From Methylosinus sp. Ce-a6 (lineage in GTDB: Bacteria > Pseudomonadota > Alphaproteobacteria > Rhizobiales > Beijerinckiaceae): a stretch of DNA of 60,829 nt. Each line of letters starts with the position of its first letter. Position 1 is the stretch's first letter. A program made the position numbers and the translations under genes. Positions 47,374 to 57,133 of this stretch are shown one piece after another. The stretch is taken from positions 1 through 60,829 of the forward strand of contig NZ_BGJX01000022.1 in the NCBI RefSeq assembly GCF_009811655.1, read 5' to 3'. A model generated the notes under the pieces. That model was given only the letters and a program-made list of their open reading frames with translations. It did no database searches and had not been told where the DNA came from.

Positions 47374-49404
47374 ATGTCTTCTCTTTTCGCTCGAGGCGCC
47401 CGCGAGGGCGCCGCTTCTCGTCTCGCGCTTTTTTCCGCCTCTCTCCTCGCCCTTCTTCCCATATGCGCCGCAAGTCAGGAGGCCTTGCCCACCGTCGACA
47501 TCGGCGCCGCGACGATCGTCTCCGCCGATCGCGTCGAGGAGCGCGTCGACAAATCCTCTTCCGCCGTCACGGTGATCCCTTCGGCGCAGATCGAGAAGCG
47601 CTCGAGGAGCGGCCTCGCGGAAGTCTTGCGCGGAACGCCGGGCCTCGATCTCTATCAGACCGGCGGCCCCGGCGCGCAGACCTCCGTTTTTCTGCGCGGC
47701 GCGACGCCTGGACAGACGCTTCTGCTCGTCGACGGCGTGCGCGTCGGCGATCCCTCGTCGACCGACGGCTCCCTCGATCTCGGCAGCCTCGTCGCGACCG
47801 ACATAGAGCGGATCGAAGTGCTGCGCGGCCCGCAATCGGCGCTCTATGGCTCCGACGCGATGGGCGGCGTCATTCACATTCTCACACGCAAAGGCGAGGG
47901 GCCACCGCGCGTTTCCCTTCTGGTGGAAGGCGGCGCTTATGGGACGGCGCATTTGCGCGCGCGCCTCTCGGGAAGCGCGGATCGTTTGTGGTACGCCTTC
48001 GCCATAGACGCGCTCTCCATCGACGGCTTTCCGCGCTATGGCTATCGCATCGCGCGGCCGCTGACGATCGGCGACGGCAAGACGCCGCTTCCGCCGCTGC
48101 CGCGCAATGATCCGACGAACAAGGGCGGCGCCAGCGCGCGCCTCGGCTATCGCCTGAGCGAGGATGTCGCCGTCGAGGCCGGATTCTTTGGCTATGACAG
48201 CGCGATCCGTTTCGACAATCCTTACGCCTTCTCCCCTGTCGATGTGTTCGATCCGCAGAACCATCAACACGCCACATTCGCGCAATTGTATGCGCGCGTC
48301 GACGCCGACATGTTCGATCGCGCCTTGCACAATCGCTTCACTCTGTTCGGCAATGTGACGAACAGGGACGTCTGGCAGGCGCGCTCCTGCTATGATGCGA
48401 GATTCAATTCCTATAATTGCCGGCGCGGCTTTCGCGGCGAGCGGCGCGGTTTCGAATATCAGGGCGATCTCGCGCTCGGCGACTTCGGCTCGGCCACATT
48501 CGGCGCGCGCAACGAGACAGAATCCGTCCACACTTCGCAGGATCCCGTTCCGCCGACGAAATTCAGGCCGATCGATGCGGCGCAGACGACGCATTCGGGC
48601 TTCGCGCAGCACAAGCTCACTCTGCTGGAGCGATTCGATCTCTCCTATGGCGGCCGCATCGACGCGGTGGATCAGAACCGAACATTCGCGACATGGCGCG
48701 CGACCGCCGCCTATCGTTTCGAGGCGACAGGAACGAAATTGCGCGGCTCGGCGGGAACCGGCGCGCGCGTCGCTTCGCTCTTTCAACGCTTCAGCCAATA
48801 TGGCGATCCGAGCCTCGCGCCGGAGACGAGCCTCGGTTATGACGTCGGCGTCGATCAGGCCTTGTTCGAGGAGCGGCTCTACGCATCGCTGTCGCTGTTC
48901 GAAAACAGTTTTCGTGATCTCATCGAATTCAGCCGAGCGCCGAGCTGCAGCGCGACGCAGATTTTCGGCTGCTATTACAATGTCGGCCGCGCGCGCACGA
49001 AGGGCGTGGAGTTCGCCGGCGAGGCGATCCTCGTTCCTGGCGAGTGGCGGGTTCGCGCGAGCTATACGCATCTTTCCGCGGAAAATCTGGTGACGCATCG
49101 CAGCCTGCTCCGCAGGCCGCGCGACAAGGGCGCAGCTTCCGTCATCTATACCGGCGTTCCGGGGCTCGAGCTCGAGGCGCGTCTCACGCTCGTCGGGCCG
49201 AATCCCGATTACGATTATATTTTCTCGAAACGCGTCATGCTCGCGCCTTATGCAAAGCTCGATCTCTACGGCGACTACAAGATCGACGAGCGCGTGTCGT
49301 TGTTCGCACGGATCGAGAATGTGACCAATGCGCGCTACGAAGAAGTCTATGATTACGGAACGGCAGGACGCTCCGCCTATGGCGGCGTGAAATTCAGCTG
49401 GTGA
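47374..49404 (+). CDS. btuB: BtuB-type TonB-dependent cobalamin receptor
   Basis: The 676-residue outer-membrane protein has a signal peptide (about 1-35), a plug domain (about 45-150, with SGLAEVLRGTPGLDLYQ and TLLLVDGVRVGDPSSTDGSLDLGSL, ending RIEVLRGPQSALYGSDAMGGVIHI) and a 22-strand barrel to the C-terminal aromatic residue (KFSW). The cobalamin riboswitch directly upstream makes B12 or a corrinoid the likely ligand. The ATG lacks a strong Shine-Dalgarno site, which fits control through the riboswitch. Two further genes follow in the same direction. Confidence 0.92.
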   Translation: MSSLFARGAREGAASRLALFSASLLALLPICAASQEALPTVDIGAATIVSADRVEERVDKSSSAVTVIPSAQIEKRSRSGLAEVLRGTPGLDLYQTGGPGAQTSVFLRGATPGQTLLLVDGVRVGDPSSTDGSLDLGSLVATDIERIEVLRGPQSALYGSDAMGGVIHILTRKGEGPPRVSLLVEGGAYGTAHLRARLSGSADRLWYAFAIDALSIDGFPRYGYRIARPLTIGDGKTPLPPLPRNDPTNKGGASARLGYRLSEDVAVEAGFFGYDSAIRFDNPYAFSPVDVFDPQNHQHATFAQLYARVDADMFDRALHNRFTLFGNVTNRDVWQARSCYDARFNSYNCRRGFRGERRGFEYQGDLALGDFGSATFGARNETESVHTSQDPVPPTKFRPIDAAQTTHSGFAQHKLTLLERFDLSYGGRIDAVDQNRTFATWRATAAYRFEATGTKLRGSAGTGARVASLFQRFSQYGDPSLAPETSLGYDVGVDQALFEERLYASLSLFENSFRDLIEFSRAPSCSATQIFGCYYNVGRARTKGVEFAGEAILVPGEWRVRASYTHLSAENLVTHRSLLRRPRDKGAASVIYTGVPGLELEARLTLVGPNPDYDYIFSKRVMLAPYAKLDLYGDYKIDERVSLFARIENVTNARYEEVYDYGTAGRSAYGGVKFSW

Positions 49405-49428
49405 CGAATCGCAGGGGAGCAGATTCAC

Positions 49429-50001
49429 ATGCCGGATATGACGCGCGGGACGCCGCAGAGACGAGCCGAGCCGGACGGAACGCCGGTCGACGTGTTCCAA
49501 CTGCCGACCGACGCGCAGAGCCTCGAGGCGCTGCTGCGCGATCTCTTCGAAAATCATTGGCGCGAGATCGTGTTCGGGCCGATCATTCAAGGCGCGGCTT
49601 TCGAGATTCATGCCGATCATGCGCCGACGCGCGTCGGCCTGCTCGACGGCTATCTCACCGTCGCTTTCGGACAGACGCATTTCCATGTCTGCATCGGCGA
49701 GACGAAGGGCCCGCGCAGCCGACCGACGCCGCCGGAGCTCGCTCTTCATCGACGCACGGCGCGCGCCGAGCTGCATCGTCGCTTCTCCGGGACATGCGTT
49801 CCGATGTCCTGGAGCCTGCAATTGTTCAATGGCGCGAACGAGCAGCAGCTCGCCGTGCTCTTGCCCAATCCCTTCCTTCATCCAGAGACGGAGAAAATCC
49901 AGCGCGAGCCCGACTGGTCGCGGCTCGCGCTCTGGGATGCGCTGCGCGCGCGCTGGCTCGGGCTCACAGAGCCGGATCCGGCCGATCGTCCGGCGCGCTG
50001 A
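49429..50001 (+). CDS. Conserved protein of unknown function in cobalamin operon
   Basis: The 190-residue soluble protein has no signal peptide or membrane helix. Conserved-looking segments are VFQLPTDAQSLEALLRDLFENHW, IVFGPIIQGAAFEIHADHAPTRV, QTHFHVCIGETKGP and FSGTCVPMSWSLQLFNGANEQQLAVLLPNPF. I believe it belongs to a DUF7676-type family that recurs behind BtuB receptors, but this is from memory. His and Cys residues (HADHAP, THFHVC) could bind a metal or corrinoid. It lies 24 bases after btuB and shares its riboswitch. Confidence 0.7.
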   Translation: MPDMTRGTPQRRAEPDGTPVDVFQLPTDAQSLEALLRDLFENHWREIVFGPIIQGAAFEIHADHAPTRVGLLDGYLTVAFGQTHFHVCIGETKGPRSRPTPPELALHRRTARAELHRRFSGTCVPMSWSLQLFNGANEQQLAVLLPNPFLHPETEKIQREPDWSRLALWDALRARWLGLTEPDPADRPAR

Positions 50002-50089
50002 TCTTTCCTCCCCCAATTCGCCTTCCGCGAGGAGGCGCAGCAGAGCAGGGCAGAGCAGGCCCGCTCGTCACTTTGAAAAGGAGCATCGC

Positions 50090-50638
50090 ATGACAAGGCT
50101 TTCACTTCCCGTCTTCGGCGAACGCAATCTTTCGTGGAGCGCGTCGCTCATTCTCGCGGGCGCCTTCTTCTCGCTCGCCTTCGCTTGCGCGGCGCCGCTC
50201 GCGGGCTTTGCCGCCATCGCGGCGCTGACGAGCACACGACGCGGCGCATTGGCGCTCACGGCTGCGATCTGGCTCGCCAATCAGCTCCTCGGCTTCACGA
50301 TCCTGCATTATCCGACGAATTTCGAGACGCTCGCCTGGGGCGGCGCGCTCGGCGTCGTCGCGCTGCTCTGCTGCGAGACTGCGCGCATCGTCGCGCGCTT
50401 CGCGAGCGGCGCGGGCGCGCCGATCGCGGCGCTCATCGCGAGCTTTCTCGTCTATGAGGGAATGCTGTTCTCGATCACGAGCGCCGTCTCCGGCGACGTC
50501 TCGCATTATGCGCTCGCAAGCGTCGCGCGCATTTTCACGATCAATGCGCTGGCCTTCCTCGGCCTATGGGCGTGGAGCCTTCTCTGCTCGGCGATCGGCG
50601 CGGCGCGGCCCGCCGCGCTCTCGTCGCGTCATGCGTGA
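50090..50638 (+). CDS. Small polytopic membrane protein, candidate inner-membrane B12 transporter
   Basis: The 182-residue protein has five or six membrane helices (near 15-35, 38-50, 57-77, 84-104, 113-133 and 146-168) and almost no loops. Its size and compact helices recall substrate-binding S components of ECF transporters and BtuM, the small B12 transporter; I could not match a sequence motif to either, though two adjacent Cys occur in ALLCCETARI. AAAAGGAG upstream sets the start. As the last gene behind a cobalamin riboswitch and a BtuB receptor, with no BtuCD nearby, inner-membrane cobalamin uptake is a plausible role. Confidence 0.65.
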   Translation: MTRLSLPVFGERNLSWSASLILAGAFFSLAFACAAPLAGFAAIAALTSTRRGALALTAAIWLANQLLGFTILHYPTNFETLAWGGALGVVALLCCETARIVARFASGAGAPIAALIASFLVYEGMLFSITSAVSGDVSHYALASVARIFTINALAFLGLWAWSLLCSAIGAARPAALSSRHA

Positions 50639-50690
50639 CGCGCATCATCGCCGATAGATAGTGGGCGGCGCCACCTGAACTGAAAGGGCG

Positions 50691-50734
50691 CTGTCATTCC
50701 CGATCGCTCGCTACGCGAGCGTCGGGAATGACAG
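50691..50734. repeat. Palindromic repeat after the cobalamin operon
   Basis: The 44 bp begin CTGTCATTCCCGA and end TCGGGAATGACAG, perfect reverse complements, with an inner CGCTCG/CGAGCG stem. This GTCATTCCCG type of hairpin is a common dispersed repeat. It lies 53 bases after the last gene of the operon and may end its transcript. Confidence 0.75.
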
Positions 50735-50786
50735 TGAGCTGACGCGGCCCACTTGTGGTCTGCGTCATTCGAACCGAAGACCCGAA

Positions 50787-50910
50787 GGCCCCCTCCCTCA
50801 CCCTCGCCCGCTTTGCGGGAGAGGGGGCGTCGACGTTTCGCGTATTCTCGATGAAGCGCCGAATCTGCTCCCTCTCCCGCGCAGCGGGGGAGGGCTGGGG
50901 AGGGGGCTCG
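50787..50910. repeat. Pair of inverted GC-rich dispersed repeats
   Basis: Two copies of the same roughly 40-bp unit face each other: GGCCCCCTCCCTCACCCT... at 50787-50828 and its near reverse complement at 50869-50910 (...GGGGAGGGGGC). Each unit has its own small hairpin around CCCGCTTTGCGGG or CCCGCGCAGCGGG. Together they can form one long cruciform. The type is widespread between genes of Rhizobiales, recalled rather than searched. Confidence 0.75.
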
Positions 50911-50940
50911 AGCGTCTTCACTTTCATTGACGCAAGCCAC

Positions 50941-50990
50941 TAGAGCATGTTCCCGAAAAGTGCGAAGCGGTTTTCGGAAAAGAACATGCG
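50941..50990. repeat. Rhizobiales-type dispersed palindrome
   Basis: The sequence begins TAGAGCATGTTCCCGAAAAG and contains GCGGTTTTCGGAAAAGAACATGC, so GCATGTTC pairs with GAACATGC and CCGAAAA with TTTTCGG. It resembles the Bru-RS-like repeats scattered in Brucella, Methylobacterium and relatives. It directly precedes a part B repeat. Confidence 0.75.
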
Positions 50991-51003
50991 AATCCAAATA
51001 ACT

Positions 51004-51069
51004 TTAGAGCGCTTCCAGCCGAAGTGGACGCCGGTTCGGCGTCGGAAGCGCGTCAAAACAAAAGACTCT
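51004..51069. repeat. Dispersed repeat, part B with tail
   Basis: This is a full part B (GCGCTTCC...GGAAGCGC, inner GACGCC/GGCGTC hairpin) followed by the tail GTCAAAACAAAAGACTCT, where part A is missing except for its first bases (AGACTCT). It ends 14 bases before the end of the corC-like gene. Confidence 0.8.
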
Positions 51070-51082
51070 CGTCGTCCCGCGC

Positions 51083-52042
51083 CTATTTCGGCGCATGCAC
51101 CAGCAGACGCGCGACGCGGCGCGGGTCGGCTTCCACGATCTCGAACTCCCAGCCTTCGACGGGCGCCGGCACGATCTCGCCGCGCATCGGCACATGGCCG
51201 GCGAGCGATGCGACGAGGCCGCCGAGCGTCGTCACTTCGGCGCCGTCTTCCTCGGGCGTGAAATCGACGCCGAGCCGCTTCGAGACTTCTTCGAGATCGG
51301 CTTTGGCGTCGATGAGGAAAATGCCGTCGGACACGGTTTCGATGCGCGGCTCCTCGTCGACGTCGTGCTCGTCTTCTATGTCGCCGACGATCATCTCGAC
51401 GATGTCCTCCATCGTCACGAGTCCATGCGTGCCGCCATATTCGTCGATGACGAGCGCGAGATGCGTGCGCGTCGCCTGCATCTTCACGAGAAGATCGAGC
51501 GCCGGCATGGAGGGCGGCACATAGAGCACGGGCTTCAGCACGGTGACGGTCGCGAGAGTCGCCGAAAAATCGATCGCGGCGAGCGAGGCGGTGGGCGCAT
51601 GTTCGCTCGGCGGCGCCTGTGGCGCGCCGGCGGTCGCCGGCTCCGCGCGCTCGGCGAGCGAGGCGAGATAATCGACGAAATCGCGAATGTGAATCATGCC
51701 GCGCGGATCGTCCAGCGTGTCGTCATAGACGGGCAGGCGCGAATGGCCGGCGTTGCGGAACAGCGCCAGAGTCTCGCCGAGCGTCGCGTCCTGCGCGACG
51801 GCGACAATGTCGGCGCGTGGGATCATCGCGTCGGCGACGCGCAGATCATGCAGCGCCAGCACATTCTTCAGGAGCGTTCGTTCGTGCGGCGTGACGTCGC
51901 CGGCGGCGCCTTCCAGCGCCTCCTCTATGTCCTCGCGCACCGAGGGCGAGCCCAGTCCGATGAGCGCGCGCAGCCGATCGACGATGCCGCTGCGCTGCTC
52001 GCGTCGCGAGGCCGTATGCTCGCCATTATCCGTCCTAGACAT
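51083..52042 (-). CDS. CorC/HlyC-type CBS-domain protein
   Basis: The 319-residue protein has an N-terminal linker, two CBS domains (about 65-215, [36 protein letters not shown] and [40 protein letters not shown]) and a C-terminal CorC/HlyC transporter-associated domain (about 240-315). No membrane domain is present, as in E. coli CorC (YbeX), which is linked to Mg/Co efflux and ribosome biology. The start at 52042 overlaps the ybeY stop region. The ybeY-corC order is conserved in proteobacteria. Confidence 0.9.
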   Translation of the reverse strand: MSRTDNGEHTASRREQRSGIVDRLRALIGLGSPSVREDIEEALEGAAGDVTPHERTLLKNVLALHDLRVADAMIPRADIVAVAQDATLGETLALFRNAGHSRLPVYDDTLDDPRGMIHIRDFVDYLASLAERAEPATAGAPQAPPSEHAPTASLAAIDFSATLATVTVLKPVLYVPPSMPALDLLVKMQATRTHLALVIDEYGGTHGLVTMEDIVEMIVGDIEDEHDVDEEPRIETVSDGIFLIDAKADLEEVSKRLGVDFTPEEDGAEVTTLGGLVASLAGHVPMRGEIVPAPVEGWEFEIVEADPRRVARLLVHAPK

Positions 52043-52553
52043 CGCCTTTAGATTTTCCCGTCTCCGAAAGTTCCGCCACGGGGTCGGAGCCTTCATAAGG
52101 GTCGGTAAGGCCGAGCGCCGCCGCTATGCGGCGCTCCAGAGCCTCCATCTCGTCGGCCTCCCGTGGAGTTTGGTGGTCGTAGCCGATCAGATGCAGAAAT
52201 CCATGAATGAGCAAATGCGTGAGATGCGCGTCGAAGCTCTTGTCCTGCTCCGCCGCCTCGCGCGCGACCGTCTCATGCGCGATGACGATGTCGCCGAGCG
52301 CGAGGCGCTTGTCGAGCGGGCCGGGCGTCTCGAAGGAGAGGACATTGGTCGGCTTGTCGATCCCGCGCCATTGCGCGTTCAACGCGCGGATCGTCGCGTC
52401 ATCGGTGAAATTGACGCTCAACTCGCAGTCCCGCGCGAGCGGCGCCGCCGTCTGGGCGACGCACTCGCGCACGGTACTCTCGGTCAGCTCGTCGAGCCCG
52501 GCCTGCCGTTCCCAGCAGGGCGCGGTGACAATGATATCGATTGCGACGCTCAT
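52035..52553 (-). CDS. ybeY: YbeY endoribonuclease
   Basis: The 172-residue metalloprotein matures 16S rRNA and takes part in ribosome quality control. The zinc motif H3xH5xH is visible in HLLIHGFLHLIGYDH, and the arginine-containing NAQWRGIDKPTNVLSFE motif precedes it. Its ATG overlaps the phoH stop by three bases, and its stop lies just after the corC start, so the genes form one coupled operon. Confidence 0.95.
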   Translation of the reverse strand: MSVAIDIIVTAPCWERQAGLDELTESTVRECVAQTAAPLARDCELSVNFTDDATIRALNAQWRGIDKPTNVLSFETPGPLDKRLALGDIVIAHETVAREAAEQDKSFDAHLTHLLIHGFLHLIGYDHQTPREADEMEALERRIAAALGLTDPYEGSDPVAELSETGKSKGDV

Positions 52554-53599
52554 GGCTCTCGAGGCTTCGCCTTCTCCCGCCCTGCCGCCTCATAGGCGCC
52601 GACGATCTGCCGCACGAGGTCGTGGCGCACCACATCGCCCTCGGCGAATTTCACTCTTCCGACGCCCTCTATTCCGGAGAGCAGGGCGATCGCTTCGCTC
52701 AATCCCGATTTTTGGCCGGGCGGCAGATCCGTCTGCGACGGGTCGCCATTCACGATCATACGCGATCCGTCGCCGAGGCGGGTGAGAAACATCTTCATCT
52801 GCATGGAGGTGGCGTTCTGCGCCTCGTCCAGCAAAACGCAGGCCTTGGTCAGCGTGCGCCCGCGCATGAAGGCGAGCGGCGCGACCTCGATCATGCCGGT
52901 CTGGATGCCGCGCTCCACCATGCGCGGGTCCATGAAATCATGCAGCCCGTCATAGATAGGCCGCAGATATGGATCGACCTTCTCGCGCATGTCGCCGGGC
53001 AGGAAGCCCAATCGCTCGCCGGCCTCCACCGCCGGACGCGAGAGAATGATGCGCTCGACGACGCCCTGCTCGAGCAGCGACACCGCATGGCCGACGGCGA
53101 GCCAGGTCTTGCCCGTGCCGGCAGGGCCCTCGGCGAAGACCAGCTCATAGCGCTTCAGCGCCCGCAGATAGAGATCCTGGGCGAGATTTCTGGCGCGCAC
53201 CGGCCCGCGGCGGCGCGTGGCGACCTGCTCGAAGACGGCGCGGCCGGCCTCGGCATCCGGAAAGAGGCTGCCCTGGCGCGCCGATTCCTGAATGGCGCCA
53301 TCGACGTCGCCTAATCCCACATTCTGGCCGAGCTGCACGCGGCCGTATAAAATCTCCAGCACGCGGCGAGCCTGCTCGCAGGCGTCCGGCCGCCCCTTGA
53401 GCGTCACATGATTGCCATTGGCGAAGCATGAGACGGCGAGACGCCGCTCGATCTTGGCGAGATGCTGGTCATAGAGGCCGAAAACGAGAGAGGCGTAGCG
53501 ATTGTCCTCGAAGGCGAGCGTGATCTCCGCCTCCGGCGGCTCGCCAGAGCGCGGCGCATCCGGTTGTTCGAAGACCCGTTTCTCGCGGTCGAGCGTCAC
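52550..53599 (-). CDS. phoH: PhoH-family ATPase
   Basis: The 349-residue protein has a short KH-like N-terminal region (about 30-90) and a PhoH ATPase domain with Walker [13 protein letters not shown] and Walker [14 protein letters not shown]. It is a helicase-like ATPase usually encoded beside ybeY and probably works with it on RNA. It begins with GTG overlapping the miaB stop (GTGA). Confidence 0.93.
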   Translation of the reverse strand: MTLDREKRVFEQPDAPRSGEPPEAEITLAFEDNRYASLVFGLYDQHLAKIERRLAVSCFANGNHVTLKGRPDACEQARRVLEILYGRVQLGQNVGLGDVDGAIQESARQGSLFPDAEAGRAVFEQVATRRRGPVRARNLAQDLYLRALKRYELVFAEGPAGTGKTWLAVGHAVSLLEQGVVERIILSRPAVEAGERLGFLPGDMREKVDPYLRPIYDGLHDFMDPRMVERGIQTGMIEVAPLAFMRGRTLTKACVLLDEAQNATSMQMKMFLTRLGDGSRMIVNGDPSQTDLPPGQKSGLSEAIALLSGIEGVGRVKFAEGDVVRHDLVRQIVGAYEAAGREKAKPREP

Positions 53600-54981
53600 A
53601 GGGCGGCCTCCCTCGCATCATCTGGGGTCGTCTGGCCGACGATGCGGCCGGCGAGCGAATTGGAGCCGGCGGCGACGATCGTCACCGGCAGCGTCTTTCC
53701 GATGAGCTCCTCGCCGCCCATCGCATGGACGGCCTGCATATAGGGGCTCTTGCCGGCGATCTGACCCGCGTGCCGGCCGGGCTTTTCGAACAGAATTTCG
53801 ACGGTGCGGCCGACGGTCGCGGCGTTGAAGGCCTGCCGCTGCTCCTCGACCAGCGCCTGAAGCGCGGCGAGCCGCTCGCTCTTGACCTCTTCCGCGATCT
53901 GATCGTCTCGCTCGGCGCCCGGCGTTCCGGGGCGCGGCGAATATTTGAACGAAAATGTCGAGGCGAAGCCGACCTGGCGAATGAGCGCGAGCGTCGCCTC
54001 GAAATCCGCGTCCGTCTCGCCGGGAAAGCCGACGATGAAGTCCGAGGAGAGCGCAATATCCGGCCGCGCCGCGCGCAGCCGCGCGACGATATCCAGATAG
54101 AAGCTCGCGTCATGGCGTCGGTTCATCGCCTTCAAAATGCGATTCGACCCTGATTGTACAGGAAGGTGCACGAAAGGCGCCAGCGTCGGCAGAGCGGCAT
54201 GGGCGTCGATCAGCTCCTCGGTCATGTCGATCGGATGGCTCGTCGTGTAGCGCAGCCGCGTGACGCCTTCGATACGCGCGAGGCGCGCGAGCAGGCGGGG
54301 CAGGGACCAGAGCGCGCCGTCCTCGCCCGCGCCGCGATAGGCGTTGACGTTCTGGCCGATCACGGTGAGCTCGCGAACGCCGGCGCCGGCGAGCGCCTCC
54401 GCCTCCTCGACGATCTCCGAGGCTTTGCGCGACACCTCGGCGCCTCGCGTGTAGGGCACGACGCAGAAGGAGCAGAATTTGTCGCACCCCTCCTGCGCGG
54501 TGACGAAGGCCGCGACGTCGCGCACCCGCTTGCCCTCGGCAGCGGCGCGGCGCAGCGCCCGAAACTTGTCCTCGACGGCGAAATCCGTGTCGGTGACGCG
54601 CTCGCCGGCCTCGGCTCGCGTCAGCAGATCGGACAGGCGGTGATAGCTCTGCGGTCCGACGACGAGATCGACGGCGCGCTGGCGGCGCAGCACCTCCTCG
54701 CCCTCGGCCTGGGCGACGCAGCCGGCGACGACGATTTTGTAGTCGCGCCCTTCGGCGCCGCGCTCGGCCTTCAGCCTGGCGAGCCGACCGAGCTCGGAAT
54801 AGACCTTTTCCGTCGCCTTCTCGCGAATATGGCAGGTATTGAGCACGACGAGATCGGCCTCGTCCTCGTCCGCCGCCTCGTCATATCCGCGCTTCGCCAA
54901 GAGCTCCGCCATGCGCGTCGCATCATAGACGTTCATCTGGCAGCCATATGACTTCACATAGGCTTTCGCTCTGCCGGGCAA
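53596..54981 (-). CDS. miaB: tRNA-2-methylthio-N6-isopentenyladenosine synthase MiaB
   Basis: The 461-residue radical SAM enzyme adds a methylthio group to position 37 of tRNAs. It has the N-terminal UPF0004 domain with cysteines in YGCQMNVYD and [10 protein letters not shown], the radical SAM cluster motif [16 protein letters not shown], and a C-terminal TRAM domain. Length matches the family. It is followed at once by phoH and preceded by 120 bases and plsC. Confidence 0.95.
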   Translation of the reverse strand: MPGRAKAYVKSYGCQMNVYDATRMAELLAKRGYDEAADEDEADLVVLNTCHIREKATEKVYSELGRLARLKAERGAEGRDYKIVVAGCVAQAEGEEVLRRQRAVDLVVGPQSYHRLSDLLTRAEAGERVTDTDFAVEDKFRALRRAAAEGKRVRDVAAFVTAQEGCDKFCSFCVVPYTRGAEVSRKASEIVEEAEALAGAGVRELTVIGQNVNAYRGAGEDGALWSLPRLLARLARIEGVTRLRYTTSHPIDMTEELIDAHAALPTLAPFVHLPVQSGSNRILKAMNRRHDASFYLDIVARLRAARPDIALSSDFIVGFPGETDADFEATLALIRQVGFASTFSFKYSPRPGTPGAERDDQIAEEVKSERLAALQALVEEQRQAFNAATVGRTVEILFEKPGRHAGQIAGKSPYMQAVHAMGGEELIGKTLPVTIVAAGSNSLAGRIVGQTTPDDAREAAL

Positions 54982-55101
54982 TTCCTCGTCTCCGCGAGGT
55001 GGCTGCGAAGGGGAAGCGATCGGCTTCGATGCGGCGTCGGAAATCTCGGTTCTCCTCGCGGGGCGGCGGCATGTCTCGAAAAGCGATGTCTCGAAGCGAT
55101 A

Positions 55102-55890
55102 TTACCCGCGCTTGCCGCCCGCCGCCAAGAGATCGGCCGACAAGAGATCGCGCACGCGGGCCTCGGTCGCCGCGGCGAGAGCCTTGCGGTCGCCGGAGCC
55201 GGGGTCCACCGCCTCGCCCCACAATATATGGCATTTCGCGCCGCCGCGCTTCATCAGACTCCATAAATGCGGAAGAAAAGTCATCTCGCCATACCAGCCG
55301 ACGTCGAGCCGGTCGCCCCCGCTTTCGCGTTCCGTGTAGACGATCGCGGTGGGAACGAGCGTCGGCTTGGCGGCGTCCTGGTTGGAGCCGGCGAGCTCGC
55401 TCAGCAGGGCGAAATGCGAGGCGTTGAATTTCAGCACGCCGGCGCCGTCGCTCGAGGTTCCCTCCGCGAAGACGACGACATCATCGCCCGCCCTCAGCCG
55501 CTCGGCCAGCGCCGCATTGACGAGCGGAATCGCACGCCGATTGCCGCGCTCGACGAAGACCGTGCCCTGCAGCCGGGCCAGAAAGCCGAGCACCGGCCAG
55601 GAGGCGACTTCCGCTTTCGCGAGAAAGACGAGCGGATAGAGGCTCGCGAGGGCGATGATGTCGGTCCAGGACACGTGATTGGCGACGACGAATCGCGGGC
55701 TCGCTCCGCCGGGCGCGCCGCTCTCGCGCACCTCTATGCCGATGATCCGGCACATGACTCGGCAAAAGCCGGTCTGGATGCGATGGCGCAGCTCCCAGCG
55801 GCGCCTTCGCGCCAGCCATTGGATGGGGACGAAGACGATGAAGGCCCCGGTCATGGCCAGGACGAATGTGATCGCGCGCAGATAGGGCAT
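55102..55890 (-). CDS. plsC: 1-acyl-sn-glycerol-3-phosphate acyltransferase
   Basis: The 262-residue membrane enzyme makes phosphatidic acid from lysophosphatidic acid. It has an N-terminal helix (about 5-25), the HX4D motif NHVSWTD (H72, D77), GTVFVERGNRRA and the glycerol-phosphate-binding FAEGTSSDG motif. It lies upstream of miaB in the conserved housekeeping block. Confidence 0.92.
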   Translation of the reverse strand: MPYLRAITFVLAMTGAFIVFVPIQWLARRRRWELRHRIQTGFCRVMCRIIGIEVRESGAPGGASPRFVVANHVSWTDIIALASLYPLVFLAKAEVASWPVLGFLARLQGTVFVERGNRRAIPLVNAALAERLRAGDDVVVFAEGTSSDGAGVLKFNASHFALLSELAGSNQDAAKPTLVPTAIVYTERESGGDRLDVGWYGEMTFLPHLWSLMKRGGAKCHILWGEAVDPGSGDRKALAAATEARVRDLLSADLLAAGGKRG

Positions 55891-55955
55891 GGCCCTCCTT
55901 CCAACGCGCGAGCGACAGTTTCGTGACAGAGGCGACGGCAGATGACGTCGTCTGG

Positions 55956-56744
55956 CTATAGACCGGGCAGCCTTGGTTCCGTCTGCGCCCGTTCTCTACG
56001 GAGACGGCGTTCGACCAAGTCATAAGGATTTTCCGAGGGTCTGGGCAGGCGGGCTTCCTGGCGGAGCTTGGTGAGGATTTCCGACGCTCGATAAATTCGC
56101 CCGCGTTTTTCCCCGGAGGGGATCAGCAGCCCTGCATCGCACAATCGTTTCAGATCACGCGTCGAGGCGAGTTCGGTGACCTCGGCGTCGGCCCGATAGC
56201 GAGCATTGGTGATCCTCAGGCCGAGGGCGGCGTCCAAAACCGGAACGCCCGCACGTTCGGGAAGTCCCAATTGTTCCAGAAGGGCGGAGAGCTTCTCATA
56301 AAGCTTCGAATATTCCTCATTCCGTCGGATCAGGGTGGCGGCTTGATGGTAGTGCGCTTTGAGGCAGAACCGCACCCATGCTTGCGAGCTGCGCTCGGGA
56401 TTCCATTTTCCCTGACCGGTGAAAGCGAGAATTGCGTAATATTCCTGGGTATTGTGGCCGAGCCATTCCTCGATGCTCGAAAACACAGGATGCAGCATTC
56501 CGTCGAGCGCGATTACGAGCGTCTGAAGCGCCCTCGCCATTCTGCCGTTGCCGTCTCGGAACGGATGAATCATCGCCAAATTGAGATGCGCCATGGCCGC
56601 TTTGACCATCGCAGGTTCGGATTTGCTGTTCTTGAGAAATAAAACCAGCTCCTCGATCAGTTCGTTTATCAAATCCGGGTCCGGGCCCTCGTAGACGGTC
56701 TCTCCGGTCTGTTGATTCACACAAAAATGGCGCCTGGTCTCCAC
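55956..56744 (-). pseudogene. Fic-family protein, C-terminal part after a frameshift
   Basis: This frame of 262 codons from an ATG holds the catalytic Fic core with HPFRDGNGRMAR (60-71) and a C-terminal winged-helix-like domain (about 175-240). Fic proteins usually transfer AMP to target proteins. The frame continues the protein begun at 57133: the two join if two bases are removed from the GTGTG run at 56718-56722 (minus strand). As it stands, the core is cut off from the inhibitory helix. The region looks less GC-rich than its neighbours, suggesting acquisition. It could be a true broken gene, a phase-variable one, or a sequence error. Confidence 0.8.
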
Positions 56745-57133
56745 TGTCCTGGATATTTGCTCAAATCGTAGCCGATCATCATGAAATGCAAGCTCTTCAA
56801 GAATTGCTTGCTGAATTCGAAATAGGGGTCGGTCGCTGCTTGCCCGATATAGGTCAAAGCGTTGCGATATCCTCTGATTGCATGCCAGGTTTCTGTTTTT
56901 TCGTCGAGCTGATCCTCGTCCTCCACGGCGGCGACCACGTCATCGAGTGTCGCGTTGTAACCCTCGATGCTGTTCGATCCCTGAATCGCGCGCGCGAACG
57001 TGCTTCTCCGCAACGAGCCGAGCCATCTCTTGGGCGTGCTCTGTGTATATAGCTTCAGACGCTCGCGTTGCCGCTCGATCAGTTCGAGGACGGCTGTGTC
57101 GGAATCTTCGAGCGGAGGCGAAGCATAGATCAT
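56717..57133 (-). pseudogene. Fic-family protein, N-terminal part before the frameshift
   Basis: This 138-residue frame holds the N-terminal Fic domain of a class II protein. The self-inhibition motif (S/T)xxxE(G/N) is present as SNSIEG (53-58), whose Glu normally blocks ATP in the active site. The frame stops after KYPGQWRPGAIFV, exactly where related proteins continue into the catalytic core found in the other frame. It overlaps the second part by 28 bases. Confidence 0.8.

Noticed and set aside
47245..50016. A 923-codon open frame on the minus strand opposite btuB and its neighbour
   Set aside because: It has no recognisable domain, is Arg/Ala-rich, and lies antisense to a clear receptor gene with signal peptide, plug and barrel. 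It is a product of high GC content.
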